From contig JBBQXK010000018.1 in NCBI GenBank assembly GCA_038209775.1, positions 7,136 to 71,135 of the forward strand: DNA of 64,000 nt, read 5' to 3'. The stretch is from JBBQXK01 sp038209775. GTDB lineage: Bacteria; Pseudomonadota; Alphaproteobacteria; Rhodobacterales; Rhodobacteraceae. This document shows, piece after piece, positions 52,282 through 60,654 of the stretch. Both the position numbers and the translations under genes were made by a program. The first letter of the stretch is position 1; each line of letters begins with the position of its first letter. The notes beneath the pieces are model-generated. The model was not told the DNA's origin and searched no databases. It saw nothing but the letters and a program-made list of their open reading frames with translations.

Positions 52282-54479
52282 CCGATTTCACCTATGCCGT
52301 GGATGCTGACGGGGTGGCGACGATCACCTGGGATGTGGTTGGCAAATCGATGAACGTGATGAACCAGCAGGGGTTCGTCGATCTGGATGCGATGGTGACG
52401 GGGGCCGTGGCGGACCCGGCGGTCAAGGGCATCATCATCACCAGTGCCAAGAAGGATTTCGCGGGCGGGATGGACCTGAACGTGATCGCCCGGATGCGTG
52501 AGGATGGCGGTGCCAATCCGGCGAAATCGCTGTTCGACGGGGTGATGGGGATGCACGCCATCCTGCGCCGGATCGAGCGGGCGGGGATGGACCCCAAGAC
52601 GCTGAAGGGCGGCAAGCCAATCGTAGCGGCGCTGCCCGGCACAGCGTTGGGGATCGGGCTGGAAATACCGCTGTCATGCCACCGCATCATCGCCGCCGAC
52701 AACCCCAAGGCCAAGATCGGCCTGCCCGAGATCATGGTCGGCATCTTTCCCGGCGCGGGCGGTACCACGCGGCTGTCGCGCAAGCTGGGTGCGATGATGG
52801 CGGCACCGTTCCTGCTGGAGGGCAAGCTGTCCGACCCGAAGGCCGCCAAGATGAGCGGCATCATCGATGAGGTGGTGGCGCCCGAGGCGTTGCTGGCGCG
52901 GGCCAAGGAGTGGGTGCTGGGCGCAAAGGACGCCGATCTGGTCAAGCCCTGGGACGACAAAAGCTACAAGATGCCCGGGGGCGCGCCCTATCATCCGGCG
53001 GGGTTCATGACGTTTGTCGGCGCGTCGGCCATGGTGCATGGCAAGACGATGGGGGTCTATCCGGCGGCGAAGGCGCTGTTGTCGGCGGTGTACGAGGGGG
53101 CGCTGGTGCCGTTTGATGTGGCGCTGCGGATCGAGGCGCGGTGGTTCGTGAATGTGCTGCTGAACCCGTCCTCCAGTGCCATGATCCGGTCGCTGTTCAT
53201 CAACAAAGAGGCGCTGGACAAGGGGGCGGTGCGGCCGGCACAGCCCGACCAGTCGGTGAAGAAGCTGGGCATTCTGGGGGCCGGCATGATGGGGGCCGGC
53301 ATCGCCTATGTCTCGGCGCAGGCGGGGATCGAGGTGGTGCTGATCGACAGCACACAGGCAGCGGCGGACAAGGGGCGGGGGTATTCCGAAGGTATCCTGG
53401 ACGCAGGGATCGCCAAGCGCCGGGTTACGGCCGAGAAGAAGGCTGAAGTGCTGTCGCATATCACGGCCACCACGGATTATGCGGCACTGGCGGGGTGCGA
53501 TCTGATCATCGAGGCGGTGTTCGAGGATGTGGCTGTCAAGGCCGGCGTGACGGCCAAGGCCGAGGCGGTGATCCCGGCGGACTGCATCTTTGCCACCAAC
53601 ACATCAACCCTGCCAATCGGCGAACTGGCCAAGGCCAGCACCCGGCCCGAACAGTTCATCGGTATCCACTTCTTCAGCCCGGTGGACAAGATGCTGCTGG
53701 TCGAGATCATCCGGGGCAAGGAGACCGGCGACCGCGCGGTGGCCAAGGCGCTGGACCTTGTGCGCCAGATCAGGAAAACGCCCATCGTCGTCAATGACGC
53801 GCGGTTCTTCTATGCCAACCGCTGCATCATTCCCTACATCAACGAAGGCATCCGCATGGTGGCCGAAGGGGTCGAGCCGGTGCTGATCGAGAACGCGGCG
53901 AAACTGGTGGGGATGCCCTTGGGGCCGCTGCAACTGGTGGACGAGACGTCGATTGATCTGGGGGTGAAGATCGCCAAGGCGACCAAGGCCGCGATGGGGG
54001 ACGCCTATCCCGATGGGGCGGTGGATGCGGTTCTGTTCGCGATGGCAGATCAGGGGCGGCTGGGCAAGAAATCCAATGCCGGGTTCTATGCGTATGGCGC
54101 GGACGGGCGTCGGACGGGGCTGTGGGAGGGGCTGGAGGCGGCCTATCCGGTGGCGGAGGATCAACCCGGTCTGGTCGAGGTGCAGCACCGCCTGCTGATG
54201 GCACAGGCGCTGGAGGCGGTGCGGGCGCTGGAGGACGGCGTGCTGATGGACATCCGCGAGGGTGATGTGGGGGCGATATTGGGCTGGGGCTTTGCGCCCT
54301 GGTCGGGGGGTCCGTTGTCGTGGCTGGACATCATCGGTGCTGCGCGTGCGGTTGCCATCTGCGATGACCTGACCGCCACCCACGGCGCGCGGTTTACGGC
54401 ACCGGCGCTGCTGCGCGACATGGCGGCGAAGGGGCAAAACTTTTACACCCGCTTTGCCCCGGTGGCGAAAGTGGCGTGA
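52278..54479 (+). CDS. FadJ-type multifunctional beta-oxidation protein
   Basis: A 733-residue fusion: enoyl-CoA hydratase domain at the N-terminus (oxyanion loops KKDFAGGMDLNVIA and MVGIFPGAGGTTRLSRK), then a 3-hydroxyacyl-CoA dehydrogenase Rossmann domain (LGILGAGMMGAGIAYVSAQA at about 332-351), active-site region FFSPVDKMLLVEII and a C-terminal dehydrogenase domain. It hydrates 2-enoyl-CoA and oxidises the 3-hydroxyacyl-CoA. AGAAGGA precedes the ATG at 52278. The final gene of the operon; the composite repeat at 54487-54630 follows the stop. Confidence 0.93.
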   Translation: MTDFTYAVDADGVATITWDVVGKSMNVMNQQGFVDLDAMVTGAVADPAVKGIIITSAKKDFAGGMDLNVIARMREDGGANPAKSLFDGVMGMHAILRRIERAGMDPKTLKGGKPIVAALPGTALGIGLEIPLSCHRIIAADNPKAKIGLPEIMVGIFPGAGGTTRLSRKLGAMMAAPFLLEGKLSDPKAAKMSGIIDEVVAPEALLARAKEWVLGAKDADLVKPWDDKSYKMPGGAPYHPAGFMTFVGASAMVHGKTMGVYPAAKALLSAVYEGALVPFDVALRIEARWFVNVLLNPSSSAMIRSLFINKEALDKGAVRPAQPDQSVKKLGILGAGMMGAGIAYVSAQAGIEVVLIDSTQAAADKGRGYSEGILDAGIAKRRVTAEKKAEVLSHITATTDYAALAGCDLIIEAVFEDVAVKAGVTAKAEAVIPADCIFATNTSTLPIGELAKASTRPEQFIGIHFFSPVDKMLLVEIIRGKETGDRAVAKALDLVRQIRKTPIVVNDARFFYANRCIIPYINEGIRMVAEGVEPVLIENAAKLVGMPLGPLQLVDETSIDLGVKIAKATKAAMGDAYPDGAVDAVLFAMADQGRLGKKSNAGFYAYGADGRRTGLWEGLEAAYPVAEDQPGLVEVQHRLLMAQALEAVRALEDGVLMDIREGDVGAILGWGFAPWSGGPLSWLDIIGAARAVAICDDLTATHGARFTAPALLRDMAAKGQNFYTRFAPVAKVA

Positions 54480-54486
54480 GGGGGGG

Positions 54487-54630
54487 CCGTCGCCGGGGGC
54501 ATCGAACCCCCGCCGACGGCGCTGCCGGGACTTTATGTCAGCCGTGGCGCAGCCTCAGCGGCAGGAGCCTCCGGCGGGAGTATTTGGGCAAGGTGAAGCT
54601 CCTGAGGGTTTCTTCTTTGCCCAAATACTC
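54487..54630. terminator. Composite repeat and long hairpin (copies 8 and 9), bidirectional terminator
   Basis: A palindrome GCCGTCGCCGGGGG-ATCGA-CCCCCGCCGACGGC (one mismatch, 54486-54520) and CGCTGCCGGGA precede copy 8 (GGGAGTATTTGGGCAAGGTG, 54576-54595), which faces copy 9 (TTTCTTCTTTGCCCAAATAC TC on the other strand, 54609-54630). GAGTATTTGGGCAA and TTGCCCAAATACTC are perfect 14-base arms around a 24-base loop. It lies between the convergent FadJ and hydroxyacid dehydrogenase genes and should end transcription from both. Confidence 0.8.
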
Positions 54631-54675
54631 ATTCTTGTCCTGCGGGCATGCAGGCAATCGCCGTTCCTTGTGCAG

Positions 54676-55626
54676 TCAGACCGGGTTCGGCAAGCTGCGC
54701 CCTTCGGCGTGGGCGGCAAGATTGGCCACCGCCATCATGCCCATGCCCATCCGCACCTCAAGCGCCGCCGTGCCGAGATGCGGCAGGAGGGTGACGTTTT
54801 CCATCGCCACCAGGGCGGGCGGGACCTGGGGTTCGAACTCGTACACATCGAGGCCCGCGCCCGCGATGCGGCCCGTTTGCAGGGCGGCGATCAGGGCAGT
54901 TTCGTCCACCACGTCGCCCCGCGCGATGTTGATGAAGATCGCGTGGGGGCGCATGTGCGCGAGGGTGCCCGCGTTGATCAGGTGGTGGGTCTCGGCCGTG
55001 GCGGGGACGGCGGTCACCACGATGTCGGCGGCCATCGCCTGTGCCATCGTGACCTGCCGGGCGGGGACGCCCGGGTCGGCGACGGGGGAGCGGTTGGCAA
55101 AGATCACCTCCATGCCGAAGCCAAGGTTTGCACGGCGGGCGATGGCCTTGCCGATCCGGCCCATGCCGATGATGCCAAGCTGTTTGCCCGAGATGTGCAT
55201 TCCGAGGAACTGTGTCGGGTGCCAGCCGGTCCACTGGCCCGCACGCAGTACCCGCTCACCCTCACCCGCGCGGCGGGCGGTGGCGAGCATCAGGAGCATG
55301 GCGATATCCGCCGTGGCATCGGTGACGGCACCGGGGGTGTTGGTGACCTTGAGGCCCGCTGCATGGGCGGCGGCCACGTCGATGTGGTTGTAGCCGACGC
55401 CGAAGTTCGCAAGGATCGTTGCGCGGGGGGTCGGCACATCGGCAAAGACATCGGCGCGGAAGCGGTCGCCGAGGGTGGGCAGCACGGCATCGAAATCGCG
55501 CAAGGCGGCGCGGAGTTCGTCCGGGTCAAGCGGCAGGGTGCTGGCCCGCAGGGTCACGTCCCAGGTGGCACGGGCGGCGGTGACCACGGGTTCGGGCAGG
55601 GGCCGGGTGATAAGCAGGGTCTTCAA
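54676..55626 (-). CDS. Hydroxypyruvate/glyoxylate reductase (D-2-hydroxyacid dehydrogenase)
   Basis: A 316-residue NAD(P)-dependent reductase. GVGYNHIDVAAAHAAGLKVT, the Rossmann GIIGMGRIGKAIARRA, INIARGDVVDETALIAAL with the catalytic Arg, and LPHLGTAALEVRMGM with the catalytic His are in order. The group includes GhrB and glycerate dehydrogenase. Its start overlaps the csaA stop by 4 bp, so proC-csaA-this gene is one operon. Actual substrate: glyoxylate or hydroxypyruvate, by similarity. Confidence 0.9.
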   Translation of the reverse strand: MKTLLITRPLPEPVVTAARATWDVTLRASTLPLDPDELRAALRDFDAVLPTLGDRFRADVFADVPTPRATILANFGVGYNHIDVAAAHAAGLKVTNTPGAVTDATADIAMLLMLATARRAGEGERVLRAGQWTGWHPTQFLGMHISGKQLGIIGMGRIGKAIARRANLGFGMEVIFANRSPVADPGVPARQVTMAQAMAADIVVTAVPATAETHHLINAGTLAHMRPHAIFINIARGDVVDETALIAALQTGRIAGAGLDVYEFEPQVPPALVAMENVTLLPHLGTAALEVRMGMGMMAVANLAAHAEGRSLPNPV

Positions 55627-55955
55627 AACAGGCGTCCTCCATCGGAAACATCGTGGCCGGGGCCGATCAGCACGACCTCGCCATCGGCATCGGGCACACC
55701 CAGCACAAGGACTTCGGACATCAAGGGGCCGATCTGGCGGGGCGGGAAGTTGACCACGGCCAGCACTTGCCGGCCGACCAGTTCGCCGGGTGTATAGTGG
55801 CGGGTGATCTGGGCGGAAGAGCGTTTTTCGCCGATATCGCCGCCGAAATCGACCCAGAGCTTGATCGCGGGCTTGCGCGCCTGAGGAAAAGGTTCGGCGC
55901 GGGTGATGGTGCCGACACGGATGTCGACCTTTTGGAAATCGTCCCAGGTAATCAT
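55623..55955 (-). CDS. csaA: CsaA-type tRNA-binding protein
   Basis: A 110-residue single-domain OB-fold tRNA-binding protein: DFQKVDIRVGTITRAEPFPQ, KLWVDFGGDIGEKRSSAQIT and VNFPPRQIGPLMSEVLVLG are the three characteristic blocks. CsaA in Bacillus is a chaperone linked to secretion; alphaproteobacterial forms are less studied. The ATG overlaps the proC stop by 4 bp and the next gene by 4 bp. Confidence 0.93.
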   Translation of the reverse strand: MITWDDFQKVDIRVGTITRAEPFPQARKPAIKLWVDFGGDIGEKRSSAQITRHYTPGELVGRQVLAVVNFPPRQIGPLMSEVLVLGVPDADGEVVLIGPGHDVSDGGRLF

Positions 55956-56764
55956 TTGCCGAGTTCCCTGCCCCGGTCGGCGGCGGCCTTGATCGCCTTT
56001 TTCAGGAGGGCCGGAAAGCCTGCGTCGGCGTCCATCAGCACCGCCAACGCCGCCGCCGTGGTGCCGCCAGGTGAGGTCACGTTGATGCGCAACTGCGCCG
56101 CCGTGTCGGGGGAACGGTGGGCAAGTTCCCCCGCACCGCAGACCGTGGCGCGGGCAAGCCGCATCGCGATGTCCTTCGGCAGCCCCTCGGCCTCACCCGC
56201 CGCTGCCATCGCCTCGATCAGGTGGAACACATAGGCCGGACCGGAGCCGGATACGGCGGTGACCGCGTCGATCTGGTGTTCGCCTTCCAGATCAACCACT
56301 TCGCCCACCGCCGCCATCAGCGTGCGGGCCAATGCCAGGTGATCGGCGGTGGTATCGGCGTTGCCGCAGAGCGCGGTGATGCCCCGGCCCACCATGGCGG
56401 GCGTGTTGGGCATGGTGCGAACGATGGGGGTCTGGGCGCCAAGCGTGGCGTTGAGCGTGGCCATCGTGGTGCCTGCGGCGATGGACACGAACAGCGTGCC
56501 GCCACCGCCAAGTGCCTGCAGGGCGGGGAGGGCCGCACCCATCATCTGCGGCTTGACCGCCAGCAGGGCAACGGCGGGGGATGGTGGCAGACCGTCGTTC
56601 AGGTGGACGCCGGACGCGCGAAGCCAGTCGGTGGGGTTTGGCTCGATCACCCAGACCGAGGTTGGGGGCACGCCGGCCTGAAGCCAGCCGGTCAGCAAAG
56701 CCGTGCCCATCTTGCCACAGCCCAACAGGACCATGCCCTTTGTCGCCACCCCGTCCAGTGTCAT
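55952..56764 (-). CDS. proC: Pyrroline-5-carboxylate reductase
   Basis: Last enzyme of proline synthesis, 270 residues, NAD(P)H-dependent. Rossmann LLGCGKMGTALLTGWL at the N-terminus, VKPQMMGAAL, RTMPNTPAMVGRGITAL and the signature VSGSGPAYVFHLIEAM with the dimer helix GGTTAAAL are all present. Start ATG at 56764 (MTLDGVATKGM) with GGGGGCGGC before it; an ATG at 56779 is an alternative. It opens a leftward operon with csaA and a hydroxyacid dehydrogenase; divergent from the UspA gene. Confidence 0.95.
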   Translation of the reverse strand: MTLDGVATKGMVLLGCGKMGTALLTGWLQAGVPPTSVWVIEPNPTDWLRASGVHLNDGLPPSPAVALLAVKPQMMGAALPALQALGGGGTLFVSIAAGTTMATLNATLGAQTPIVRTMPNTPAMVGRGITALCGNADTTADHLALARTLMAAVGEVVDLEGEHQIDAVTAVSGSGPAYVFHLIEAMAAAGEAEGLPKDIAMRLARATVCGAGELAHRSPDTAAQLRINVTSPGGTTAAALAVLMDADAGFPALLKKAIKAAADRGRELGK

Positions 56765-56870
56765 GCCGCCCCCTGTCATACCACCGCCAACCTAGCGCGG
56801 GTTGCGGGCCGGTGGAAGGCTTGCCGCCCTTGGCCTGTTGCGCCATGATCGCGCGCCATAGGGGGCCAAT

Positions 56871-57326
56871 ATGCGCAAGTTCCTGGTCGTGCTGGACGAT
56901 ACCCGCGAATGTCTGAACGCGATGCGGTTCGCCGCCTTGCGGGCCGCCCACACGGGGGGGGGCGTTACCATCCTGTCGGTGATCCCGCCCGAGGAATTCC
57001 AGCATTGGCTGGGGGTTGCAGACCTTATGCGCGCCGAGGCGCGGGAACGGATCGAGGCGCATTTCGAGGTGTTCGCCAAGTGGATGCGTGACAAGCAAGG
57101 GGTGAACCCCGAACTGGTGATCCGCGAGGGCGACCCGGTGGCGCAGATCCTGGGCCTGGTGCAGGAGGACCCGGCCATCGGGGTTCTGGTGCTGGGTGCG
57201 TCGGGGGAAAAGGCGGGACCGGGGCCGATCGTGACGGCGATGGTGCGGGCGGCGGCGACGCTGCCGATCCCGATCACCGTGGTGCCGGGGGAGATGTCGA
57301 AGGAGAGGTTGGAGGCGATCAGTTAG
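56871..57326 (+). CDS. Universal stress protein (UspA family)
   Basis: A 151-residue UspA-fold protein: FLVVLDDTRECLNAMRFAA, then WLGVADLMRAEARERIEA and the C-terminal ATP-binding-type stretch GVLVLGASGEKAGPGPIVT, where the G-2x-G-9x-G(S/T) pattern is roughly kept. It probably binds ATP and acts in stress survival. Single gene, followed by array A3 and a convergent SDR gene. Confidence 0.88.
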   Translation: MRKFLVVLDDTRECLNAMRFAALRAAHTGGGVTILSVIPPEEFQHWLGVADLMRAEARERIEAHFEVFAKWMRDKQGVNPELVIREGDPVAQILGLVQEDPAIGVLVLGASGEKAGPGPIVTAMVRAAATLPIPITVVPGEMSKERLEAIS

Positions 57327-57399
57327 CGCAGGGTTAATGCGAGGTGTCGCCGAGCGGGTGGACCCATGGGCCAACCTGATGAAAACGCAATGGTTTGTC

Positions 57400-57454
57400 T
57401 GTATTCACCGCGTATGTGGTCTGTACAGCATCCGTATGTCATCCGTACATACAG
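57400..57454 (+). repeat. Array of five 11-bp units, CGTAT type, copy A3
   Basis: Five abutting 11-bp units: TGTATTCACCG, CGTATGTGGTC, TGTACAGCATC, CGTATGTCATC, CGTACATACAG. Flanks GAAAACGC (57381-57388) and GCATTTCCGG after the array match copy A2 at 41681. Like A2 it lies between convergent genes, here the UspA gene and the SDR gene, both ends far from any start codon. Confidence 0.75.
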
Positions 57455-57540
57455 TTGGCATTTCCGGGCTTGGGTCTGCCGCATCCTTGGCGGGGTTCAG
57501 GTTATCACCTGCAGGACCAGAACCACGATTGCAGGGGGTG

Positions 57541-58140
57541 TCACCCGACAATGATGACCTGGCCGGTGACCGCCCCCTCGACACTTTTCGCATAGGCCAA
57601 GCCGACGCGCCTTGATGAAACCGGGTCGTGTCCCGGGAACCACGCGCCATAGCGTTCAACAGATACGTCCAGCAGTCCCGGGCTTACGACATTGATCCGC
57701 AACCCACGGGGCATCTCTATCGCCGCTCCGACAACAAATCCGCCAAGCGCGCCATTCGCCGTGGCGGCCCCCGTGCCCATCCTGATCGGGTCGCGATCAA
57801 GGACGCCGCTTGTGAGCGTGAACGATCCCCCATCCCGAACCCTGGTCACGCCGGCGAGGACTAGATTGATCTGTCCCATGACCTTGTGGCGAAGACCGCG
57901 CATGAAGGTTTCTTCGGTGTAATCTTCCAATGGTGCGAAGTGCACCTCGCCGGCAGTCGATACAACCGCATCGACCGTACCGACTTTCGCGTACATGGCA
58001 TCAACCGACTTGCGGTCCGACATGTCGACATGGAAATCGCCGCTTGAACGCCCAACCCTGATGAGGTCATGCCGCAGGCCCAACTCGCTGCAGACAACTT
58101 TGCCGATGTCTCCTTCGGCACCTACAACGATGATCTTCAT
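57541..58140 (-). CDS. Divergent short-chain dehydrogenase (lacks YxxxK)
   Basis: A 199-residue SDR-fold protein: KIIVVGAEGDIGKVVCSEL at the start, STAGEVHFAPLEDYTEETF in the middle, LTSGVLDRDPIRMGTG keeps the catalytic Ser, and RINVVSPGLLDVS is the family block after it. The canonical Tyr and Lys (YxxxK) are missing; in their place stands GAATANGALGGF. Such proteins form a known SDR subgroup of uncertain activity. The GC content is lower than that of the flanking genes, a hint of recent acquisition. It overlaps the trmD stop by 4 bp. Confidence 0.8.
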   Translation of the reverse strand: MKIIVVGAEGDIGKVVCSELGLRHDLIRVGRSSGDFHVDMSDRKSVDAMYAKVGTVDAVVSTAGEVHFAPLEDYTEETFMRGLRHKVMGQINLVLAGVTRVRDGGSFTLTSGVLDRDPIRMGTGAATANGALGGFVVGAAIEMPRGLRINVVSPGLLDVSVERYGAWFPGHDPVSSRRVGLAYAKSVEGAVTGQVIIVG

Positions 58141-58982
58141 GCCTTTTCCTCCGGAAGCTTAATTGCCCTGATCGCCCGGGATGGTTGCATCGCCGCTTCC
58201 AGCAAATCCGGCCTTCTCTCTTGCGTCACCCTCGCCGCCTCGTCCCGCCGCCACTTCGCGATGTCCCCGTGATGTCCTGACAACAGCACTGCAGGGATCG
58301 GGCGGTCGTTCCAGAGGGGGGGTCTGGTGTATTGGGGGTATTCGAGAAGGCCGGTGGAAAAGCTTTCCTCCTCGACCGAGGCGGCGTTGCCCAGAACACC
58401 CGGCAGCAGGCGCACGGTGGCATCCAGCAGCGCCATCGCGGCGATCTCTCCGCCGGTCATCACATAGTCGCCAAGGCTGATTTCCTCGACCGCGTGGTGG
58501 TCCAGCACGCGCTGATCGACGCCTTCGAAGCGGCCACACAGGAGTGTCAGGCCTTCCCCGGCCGCCAGTCTGCGGGCGGTGGCCTGGCGGAAGGGGGCGC
58601 CGCGGGGCGAGAGGTAGATCACCGGCCAGCGGGCGCGGTCGGGGTTGGCGCCGACCGCTGCTGCGGTCAGGGCGCGGTCGACCACGTCGGCGCGCAGGAC
58701 CATGCCGGCACCGCCGCCGGCGGGGGTATCATCGACGTTGCGATGCTTGCCCTCGCCAAACCGGCGCAGGTCCAGCGCATCGAGACGCCAGAGGCCAAGG
58801 TCGAGGGCCTTGCCCGTCAAGCTTAGGGCGAGGGGGCCGGGGAAGGCGTCGGGGAAAAGGGTGACGACACGGGCCTGAAAGGCGCCCACGACGTTGGCAT
58901 CGGCCATCAGGTCACGCGGGGTCAGGCTGGGGCGGACCGAGAGGCGGCCATGCGAGCGGGAGGGTTTGGTGTCTTCGGACAT
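58137..58982 (-). CDS. trmD: tRNA (guanine-37-N1)-methyltransferase
   Basis: SPOUT-class enzyme that methylates G37 in tRNAs reading CNN codons, needed for reading-frame maintenance. The 281-residue protein keeps the trefoil-knot SAM block LLCGRFEGVDQRVLDHHAVE and YVMTGGEIAAMALLDATVR, and the N-terminal VVTLFPDAFPGPLALS. The N-terminal leader before the domain is about 35 residues longer than in E. coli. It follows the membrane protein gene by 48 bp; rpsP and rimM are further upstream in the same order as in most bacteria. Confidence 0.96.
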   Translation of the reverse strand: MSEDTKPSRSHGRLSVRPSLTPRDLMADANVVGAFQARVVTLFPDAFPGPLALSLTGKALDLGLWRLDALDLRRFGEGKHRNVDDTPAGGGAGMVLRADVVDRALTAAAVGANPDRARWPVIYLSPRGAPFRQATARRLAAGEGLTLLCGRFEGVDQRVLDHHAVEEISLGDYVMTGGEIAAMALLDATVRLLPGVLGNAASVEEESFSTGLLEYPQYTRPPLWNDRPIPAVLLSGHHGDIAKWRRDEAARVTQERRPDLLEAAMQPSRAIRAIKLPEEKA

Positions 58983-59030
58983 GGCGGGGTGATAGCCGCG
59001 TGGGGCCGGCAGGGGAAGCGGGAAAGGCGG

Positions 59031-59951
59031 TCAGAGGGTGGGTTCGACCCGCATCTGCGATTGGGCCAGAAGTGCGCGCAGCGGTTCCTCGGCGGCGGTG
59101 CCGGCCATGCGGGACAGGGCGGATTCCACCAGTGCCGCGCGTGGCAGGGCGGCGCGGACATCGTCATCCTCGGCCACCGATGCCACCGCGCGGGTGGCAT
59201 ACAGCGTCAGGATGTCGGCATCATCCGGCAAGGCGGCAAAGGCCGGGTCGACCGTCTCATGACCAAGGATTTCCATGCGCCGCCCGTCGGTTGCATGGAG
59301 TGCGAGGGCGGTCAGCAGGGTGCGGCTGGGGGCCGCGCCCTCGGCCCGTTCGACCAGCGCCTCGCGCAGGCGGGCGTCGTCGACCTGGGTGGCGATGGCG
59401 GTCAGGTGCTTGGCGATGGTGGCGGCGGGGGTGTCGGGGGGCAGGTCGTGGATGGGTTGCAGAAGGCGACCGGCCAGACGGGTGCCGTCAAGGATGTGCT
59501 GCGCGTCAGCAGAGGGAAAGGGCACGTCCTTGTCAAAGGATTTCAGGTGGTTGACAGCATCGTCAAGGAACGTATCCATCCCCGCCGTTTCGCGCGGATC
59601 GTGCAGCATCCGGGCCAGCGGAACCGCAGCCAGCGACAGGAACAGCGGCACCACAAGGGGCAGCGGCGGCAGGTAGCCGACGACGCCGCCAAGGCCACGA
59701 CCTGCGCCAAAGCAGACGAGCACCACCACGACGGCCACCAGCACCTGCACCCCAGCACCGATCTGCACGGTTGTTTCGCGCCATGCGGCGGGGTCGCGGG
59801 GCCATTGGGCGGGGCGCATCACGATCTGCCAGGTGAGGAGGATCAGCGCAAAGGCGGGCACCACGCCCCAGCCGAAACCGCCAAGGCCGGCGATCACCGG
59901 GCCTGCATACAGCATCACCATCACAAGTTGCAAAAGTCGCGCGCGGTTCAT
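59031..59951 (-). CDS. Membrane protein of unknown function between rimM and trmD
   Basis: A 306-residue protein with four predicted membrane spans in the first 125 residues (LLQLVMVMLYAGPVIAGLGG, GWGVVPAFALILLTWQIVM, IGAGVQVLVAVVVVLVCFGA, LVVPLFLSLAAVPLA) and a soluble helical remainder (AGRLLQPIHDLPP, AAIAKHLTAIAT and others). No family is recognised. The start ATG at 59951 (MNRARLLQLV) follows AAGGGG. It lies 45 bp after rimM and 48 bp before trmD, probably in their operon. Envelope role is a guess. Confidence 0.7.
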   Translation of the reverse strand: MNRARLLQLVMVMLYAGPVIAGLGGFGWGVVPAFALILLTWQIVMRPAQWPRDPAAWRETTVQIGAGVQVLVAVVVVLVCFGAGRGLGGVVGYLPPLPLVVPLFLSLAAVPLARMLHDPRETAGMDTFLDDAVNHLKSFDKDVPFPSADAQHILDGTRLAGRLLQPIHDLPPDTPAATIAKHLTAIATQVDDARLREALVERAEGAAPSRTLLTALALHATDGRRMEILGHETVDPAFAALPDDADILTLYATRAVASVAEDDDVRAALPRAALVESALSRMAGTAAEEPLRALLAQSQMRVEPTL

Positions 59952-59996
59952 CGGGTGCCCCTTATGTTGTAGGCCATGGTGCCGCATCACCCATGG

Positions 59997-60500
59997 CTAG
60001 TCCAGACCTTCCGGCGGGTCAGCCACGATGCGGCCTGTGGCGAGGTCCACCGTGGGCACAGTTGCCTTGGTGAAGGGCAACAGGAGGGTGCCGTCAGGCC
60101 CTGCCACCTCTAGAAGGTCACCAGCACCGTGGTTGTGGACGGCGCTGACGCGGCCAAGGAGTGCGCCGCCGGTATCGCGCACCTCAAGCCCGATCAGATC
60201 GGCATGGTAAAACTCATCATCACCCGCCGCTGGCAGGCGGTCGCGGGAGACCCAAAGCGTTGTTCCCTTGAGGGAATCTGCGTCCTCTTTGGTGGCCACG
60301 CCCGACAGGCGCGCACCAAGGCCGCCCGCGACGGGGCGGGTGAGTTTGACCTTGAAGCTGCGGCTGCCGTCCTCGGTGAAGAGGGGGCCGTAGGTGGCGA
60401 TGGCGGCGGGATCGGCGCAGAAGCTTTTCAGCCGCACCTCGCCCGCGACGCCAAAGGCGCCGCCGATGGCGCCGACACAGATGCGGTTGTCAGCCGGCAT
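59997..60500 (-). CDS. rimM: Ribosome maturation factor RimM
   Basis: Needed for 30S head assembly and 16S processing. The 167-residue protein has the N-terminal RimM domain (ICVGAIGGAFGVAGEVRLKS) and a PRC-barrel domain (VSRDRLPAAGDDEFYHADLI, LLEVAGPDGTLLLPFTKATV). The start ATG at 60500 follows CCTACC-type weak site; longer starts to 60620 lie in array B2. It is 154 bp after rpsP, a longer gap than usual, containing the array, and before the membrane protein gene. Confidence 0.95.
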   Translation of the reverse strand: MPADNRICVGAIGGAFGVAGEVRLKSFCADPAAIATYGPLFTEDGSRSFKVKLTRPVAGGLGARLSGVATKEDADSLKGTTLWVSRDRLPAAGDDEFYHADLIGLEVRDTGGALLGRVSAVHNHGAGDLLEVAGPDGTLLLPFTKATVPTVDLATGRIVADPPEGLD

Positions 60501-60540
60501 GGTAGGTTCCCGAAACGGCCTTTCGACCGGGTTTTGCCCG

Positions 60541-60591
60541 ATGCACAGGTGATGCACAGTCGATGCACAGCCCATGCATATCGCAGATGCA
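60541..60591 (-). repeat. Array of 11-bp TGTGCATCG units, copy B2
   Basis: On the plus strand four units read ATGCACAGGTG, ATGCACAGTCG, ATGCACAGCCC and ATGCATATCGC at exactly 11-bp steps (60541-60584), then ATGCA at 60587. The complement TGTGCATC-type repeat is that of B1 at 33825. It fills the gap between rpsP and rimM in the operon, 41 bases before the rimM start, where a bound protein could act as a road block or regulator. Confidence 0.65.
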
Positions 60592-60654
60592 ACAATCCCG
60601 CACCCCCTGCGGCCACGCAAACGCGCGCCGCAAGGGGGGCCGGATGCGCCCTTG

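Noticed and set aside
60541..60591. DnaA boxes
   Set aside because: TGTGCATC does not match the DnaA box TTATCCACA closely, and no origin-associated genes are near.
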